A stretch of DNA of 64,000 nt, taken from Nitrospiraceae bacterium. GTDB taxonomy: Bacteria > Nitrospirota > Nitrospiria > Nitrospirales > UBA8639. Below, piece after piece: positions 61,758 to 64,000 of this stretch; position 1 is the first letter of the stretch, and every line of letters starts with the position of its first letter. A model generated the notes under the pieces. That model was not told the DNA's origin. It did no database searches and worked only from the letters and a program-made list of their open reading frames with translations. The position numbers were made by a program, and so were the translations under genes. Where the stretch lies: positions 310,001-374,000 of the forward strand of contig JACKFE010000001.1 of assembly GCA_020632635.1 (NCBI GenBank), read 5' to 3'.

Positions 61758-62432
61758 ATGACACGACTGCTTCACCAACGAAAAACGATGGGAATCGCCT
61801 TGAGCCTTTGCGCGCTCACTTTTGGCTTCCCATTAACCGGATTTTCCATGGGCTATGATCATGGCGACGTACAGCATGGCACCACACCCCATGCATCCCC
61901 GCATGGCTCCCCCCACCATGCATCCGGTCTCAACGGACATGGCGCTTCTCCACATGGGGCCGGCATGTTGGGTGGGCATGGAACTCGCGCAGGCCAAATG
62001 GATGGTGGACACGGCCCTCATCAAAGTGCCTCGAAATTCATTGACCACATTTTAAAATTCAAACAGGGCATGGCCATCACCGACGAGCAGGAAGTAAAGC
62101 TCCAAGCCATCAAGACCGACTTTGAAAAAACTAAAATTAAAATGAAAGCCGACATGCAATTGGCCAGTTTGGATTTACACGAGCTGCTCCGGGATGACAA
62201 AGGCGAGTTGGGAGCCGTAGAAGCCAAGCTAAAATCACTGTATGAAATTCGCGCCTCCATGTATCTGGCGTCGGTCAAAGCCGGACGGGACGCGAAGTCG
62301 GTCCTCACCGATGAACAACGATCCCGAATGAAAGCCGTTCATGACCGAATTAATGCCTATAAGGACGGCGGAATGATGGGGAAAGGGCACCCGGGCGGAT
62401 ACAGTCATCACGGCAAGGAAAAAGACAGTTGA
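61758..62432 (+). CDS. Histidine-rich periplasmic protein, Spy/CpxP-like
   Basis: The 224-residue product has a signal peptide (IALSLCALTFGFPLTGFS). An N-terminal half of about 60 residues rich in His, Gly, Ser and Pro (HGTTPHASPHGSPHHASG) looks metal-binding. The C-terminal half is helical with LKFKQGMAITDEQEVKLQ, KMKADMQLASLDLHELLRDD and SVLTDEQRSRMKAVHDR. LTDEQ is the LTXXQ motif of Spy/CpxP envelope chaperones, and AAAGGAGG precedes the ATG at 61758. It lies 207 bases after fur and may be metal-regulated. A terminator follows. Confidence 0.8.
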   Translation: MTRLLHQRKTMGIALSLCALTFGFPLTGFSMGYDHGDVQHGTTPHASPHGSPHHASGLNGHGASPHGAGMLGGHGTRAGQMDGGHGPHQSASKFIDHILKFKQGMAITDEQEVKLQAIKTDFEKTKIKMKADMQLASLDLHELLRDDKGELGAVEAKLKSLYEIRASMYLASVKAGRDAKSVLTDEQRSRMKAVHDRINAYKDGGMMGKGHPGGYSHHGKEKDS

Positions 62433-62450
62433 GGACTTCGAATGACGGCA

Positions 62451-62481
62451 AAAAAAAGGGGGCATCCAGCCCCCTTTTTTT
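62451..62481. terminator. Bidirectional terminator between the Spy-like and apbE genes
   Basis: AAAAAAAGGGGGC pairs with GCCCCCTTTTTTT over 13 pairs with loop ATCCA. A-run and T-run flank it, so it can serve both convergent genes. Confidence 0.95.
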
Positions 62482-62505
62482 AACTATCCTTTACACCTTC
62501 GCCGG

Positions 62506-63552
62506 TTACGGCTCCAATTTCAATCTCGTGACCAGACCGGACGACACAGTCACCCTCCCAGCCTGATCCACAATAATCCCTTCCACATCCGGCAACGACT
62601 CAATCAGGGCCATCCCCTTTTCCGGACCCATCACAAAAATACCGGTATCTAACCCATCGGCCATGACGCCGGTTTTCGCAACCACCGTCACACTTTGACA
62701 ACCTCGAGCTGGCTGAAGGCTTATGGGATCCAGAATATGATGATATCGTACTCCATCCTTCTCAAAATATCGCTGATAATCACCAGCAGTGGACACCGAC
62801 TCATTTTCCAATTCGATTTTTCCCAATAATATTCCGGGATCTTTGCGCGGGTGTTGAATGCCAAATACAAATTGTTGATTGTCTGGCATTCGGCCAAAGG
62901 TTTTAATATCCCCGGAAATTGCTACCACGCCAGCAGTCGCCCCGGCTTGTTGCATCACCCCGGCCGCCAGATCTGCCGCATATCCCTTTCCAATGCCTCC
63001 CACATCAATCTGCATTTCTGACAGGCCAAGCCTGATGGAACGAGCCTGTTCATCAAGGTAAATCTGGGTCACATCTATTCGTGGACGCACTGCGTCAAGC
63101 TCCGCTTGAGAGGGTAAATGCCCCTCTCCACTCGCATTCCACAGAGCCACCGCAGGACCAACCGCAATATTGAATCCGCCTTCCGTCACACGCATCATCT
63201 CCAGAGATTGACGGATTATCTCAAAAGTTTCGGGACTGACTGCAATGGCCTGCCCTCCCGCCGCGGCATTCACACGAGAGAGTTCACTGGTGGGAATCCA
63301 GGTGCTGAGTAATTCCTCCAATCGCCTGATTTCATTCAGGCTTTTGCTCGCCGCGTCCTTGGCCGTATCCTCATCGTTCGCCACTGCTGTGACAAAGACA
63401 ACAGTGCCCATCAAGAATTGGCTCCGTTTGACTACATGGGGCAAACCATTTCCCGCCGGAGGGCTGGTTTGGCAGCCTGTTCCTACAAACAAGAACCAGA
63501 GTATGACTAGGAACAGGAACCATTGAGGTTCAGAGTTTCTCAGAGTCGGCAT
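62506..63552 (-). CDS. apbE: FAD:protein FMN transferase, lipoprotein
   Basis: The 348-residue product has a signal and lipobox (FLFLVILWFLFVGTGC). ApbE attaches FMN to a Thr of flavoproteins such as Na+-NQR or RNF subunits. Motifs are FLMGTVVFVTA, IDVGGIGKGYAADLA, SGDI, HHILDPISLQPARGCQSV and the metal-site ADGLDTGIFVMG. The ATG at 63552 (MPTLRN) has GGAG upstream. Downstream is a terminator; upstream, on the same strand and 47 bases away, is a partial gene. Confidence 0.95.
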   Translation of the reverse strand: MPTLRNSEPQWFLFLVILWFLFVGTGCQTSPPAGNGLPHVVKRSQFLMGTVVFVTAVANDEDTAKDAASKSLNEIRRLEELLSTWIPTSELSRVNAAAGGQAIAVSPETFEIIRQSLEMMRVTEGGFNIAVGPAVALWNASGEGHLPSQAELDAVRPRIDVTQIYLDEQARSIRLGLSEMQIDVGGIGKGYAADLAAGVMQQAGATAGVVAISGDIKTFGRMPDNQQFVFGIQHPRKDPGILLGKIELENESVSTAGDYQRYFEKDGVRYHHILDPISLQPARGCQSVTVVAKTGVMADGLDTGIFVMGPEKGMALIESLPDVEGIIVDQAGRVTVSSGLVTRLKLEP

Positions 63553-63599
63553 CCTGGGATCTCCTTTCGCATATGACAGGAGAAAAATATCATATCGCT

Positions 63600-64000
63600 T
63601 CAAGTCGGATTATGACGATTAAACCAACGAAATCGTGGATACGGAGTCATTTCATACAGCCGGGCTCGTACTATAGTGGGTTCCGCAAGACGAGTCACGA
63701 CTTGTTTGAGATTAATCCGGGGATACCGCAATCTGAGCTCAACCAACGCTTCAGTCGGCGCGGTTTCCACCTTAACCACTAATTCCCTTCTGAAATTTGG
63801 AGCTTCAACCTGAATCGACCACTTCCCAATGTAGGCCAGGCCTTGCGTCGGACTCTCAAATCTCAAGGGAACCTCGGCACTTGCTCGAAACTCGCCCTCC
63901 CGCATAATCAGACGGGTCACCTGATACTCCCCTGGCTCTAGTGGAATCGCAAACCATGAGGTGTCTGCCTCAACCTCCACCCGATAACGTGCCCCTCCCT
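63600..64000 (-). CDS. Partial unknown protein, 5' end beyond window
   Basis: The frame is open to position 64000, encoding GGARYRVEVEADTSWFAI at the edge. It continues with EPGEYQVTRLIMREGEFRAS, VPLRFESPTQGLAYIGKW and a strongly patterned beta-rich region that looks like an immunoglobulin-like or secreted beta domain. The C-terminus is ...RWFNRHNPT. The beginning is missing, so the family and signal cannot be judged. It lies directly upstream of apbE on the same strand and is probably co-transcribed. Confidence 0.7.
   Translation of the reverse strand, partial: GGARYRVEVEADTSWFAIPLEPGEYQVTRLIMREGEFRASAEVPLRFESPTQGLAYIGKWSIQVEAPNFRRELVVKVETAPTEALVELRLRYPRINLKQVVTRLAEPTIVRARLYEMTPYPRFRWFNRHNPT

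Noticed and set aside
1..64000. CRISPR array, insertion sequence, prophage or rRNA operon
   Set aside because: I saw no regularly spaced repeats, transposase or integrase frame, phage structural gene or rRNA sequence in the window.

Overview
The window looks like a chromosomal segment of a Gram-negative, chemolithoautotroph-like bacterium, most plausibly a Nitrospira-type member of the Nitrospirota. This is an inference. The supports are an rho-rpmE-prfA-prmC-murA-his run, many lipoproteins and outer-membrane beta-barrels, an alginate-export-type porin, an SbtA/SbtB-like bicarbonate uptake pair, a PEP-CTERM protein, a MidA-type methyltransferase next to tat genes, and a base composition near half G+C by eye. 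No 16S rRNA or nitrite-oxidation gene is present to settle it. Repeated lipoprotein and porin genes argue against a Gram-positive host.

Region 1 (1-15.4 kb) is almost entirely on the minus strand and is core housekeeping. In transcription order it holds rho, rpmE, prfA, prmC, murA, hisG, hisD, hisB, hisH, a lipoprotein gene, hisA, hisF, hisIE, a HIT-family gene, dnaG, a CAU tRNA, a coiled-coil zinc-ribbon gene and the 5' part of rnpB (RNase P RNA, cut by the window edge). Many junctions overlap by 1-8 nt, as expected for a long translationally coupled operon. HisG is the short form, which normally needs HisZ, and HisZ is not here.

Region 2 (15.4-31.2 kb) has short mixed-strand units: DUF2203, YciI-like, EVE, PGPGW membrane protein, CstA, YajQ, three envelope lipoproteins, a porin with a strong terminator, two TatA/B-type genes, a MidA-like methyltransferase, a secreted unknown protein, DUF4321 and uvrB.

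Region 3 (31.3-50 kb) is more accessory. It has a Phd/RelE toxin-antitoxin pair with a clear promoter, a PEP-CTERM protein, fhs with a structured intergenic element next to it, a secreted SH3-endonuclease/phosphatase, a CDF metal transporter, a 1305-residue ATPase-TM-coiled-coil-WD40 protein, an 889-residue FecR-domain secreted protein and a TPR/outer-membrane barrel protein with two small secreted proteins nearby. The intergenic stretches here are long and AT-richer.

Region 4 (50-64 kb) has a CocE-like hydrolase, a 53-residue membrane ORF, a HAF-repeat protein, a one-heme DUF3365 protein, the SbtB-like/SbtA pair, an SLT-like protein, an O-methyltransferase, an M32 carboxypeptidase, a Panacea/SocA-like protein, a Fur regulator with a good promoter, a histidine-rich Spy/CpxP-like protein, ApbE and a partial gene at the right edge.

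No CRISPR array, rRNA, insertion sequence or prophage was seen. The least explained objects are the ATPase-WD40 protein, the FecR/TPR-barrel surface locus and the inverted-repeat element at 32.9-33.1 kb.
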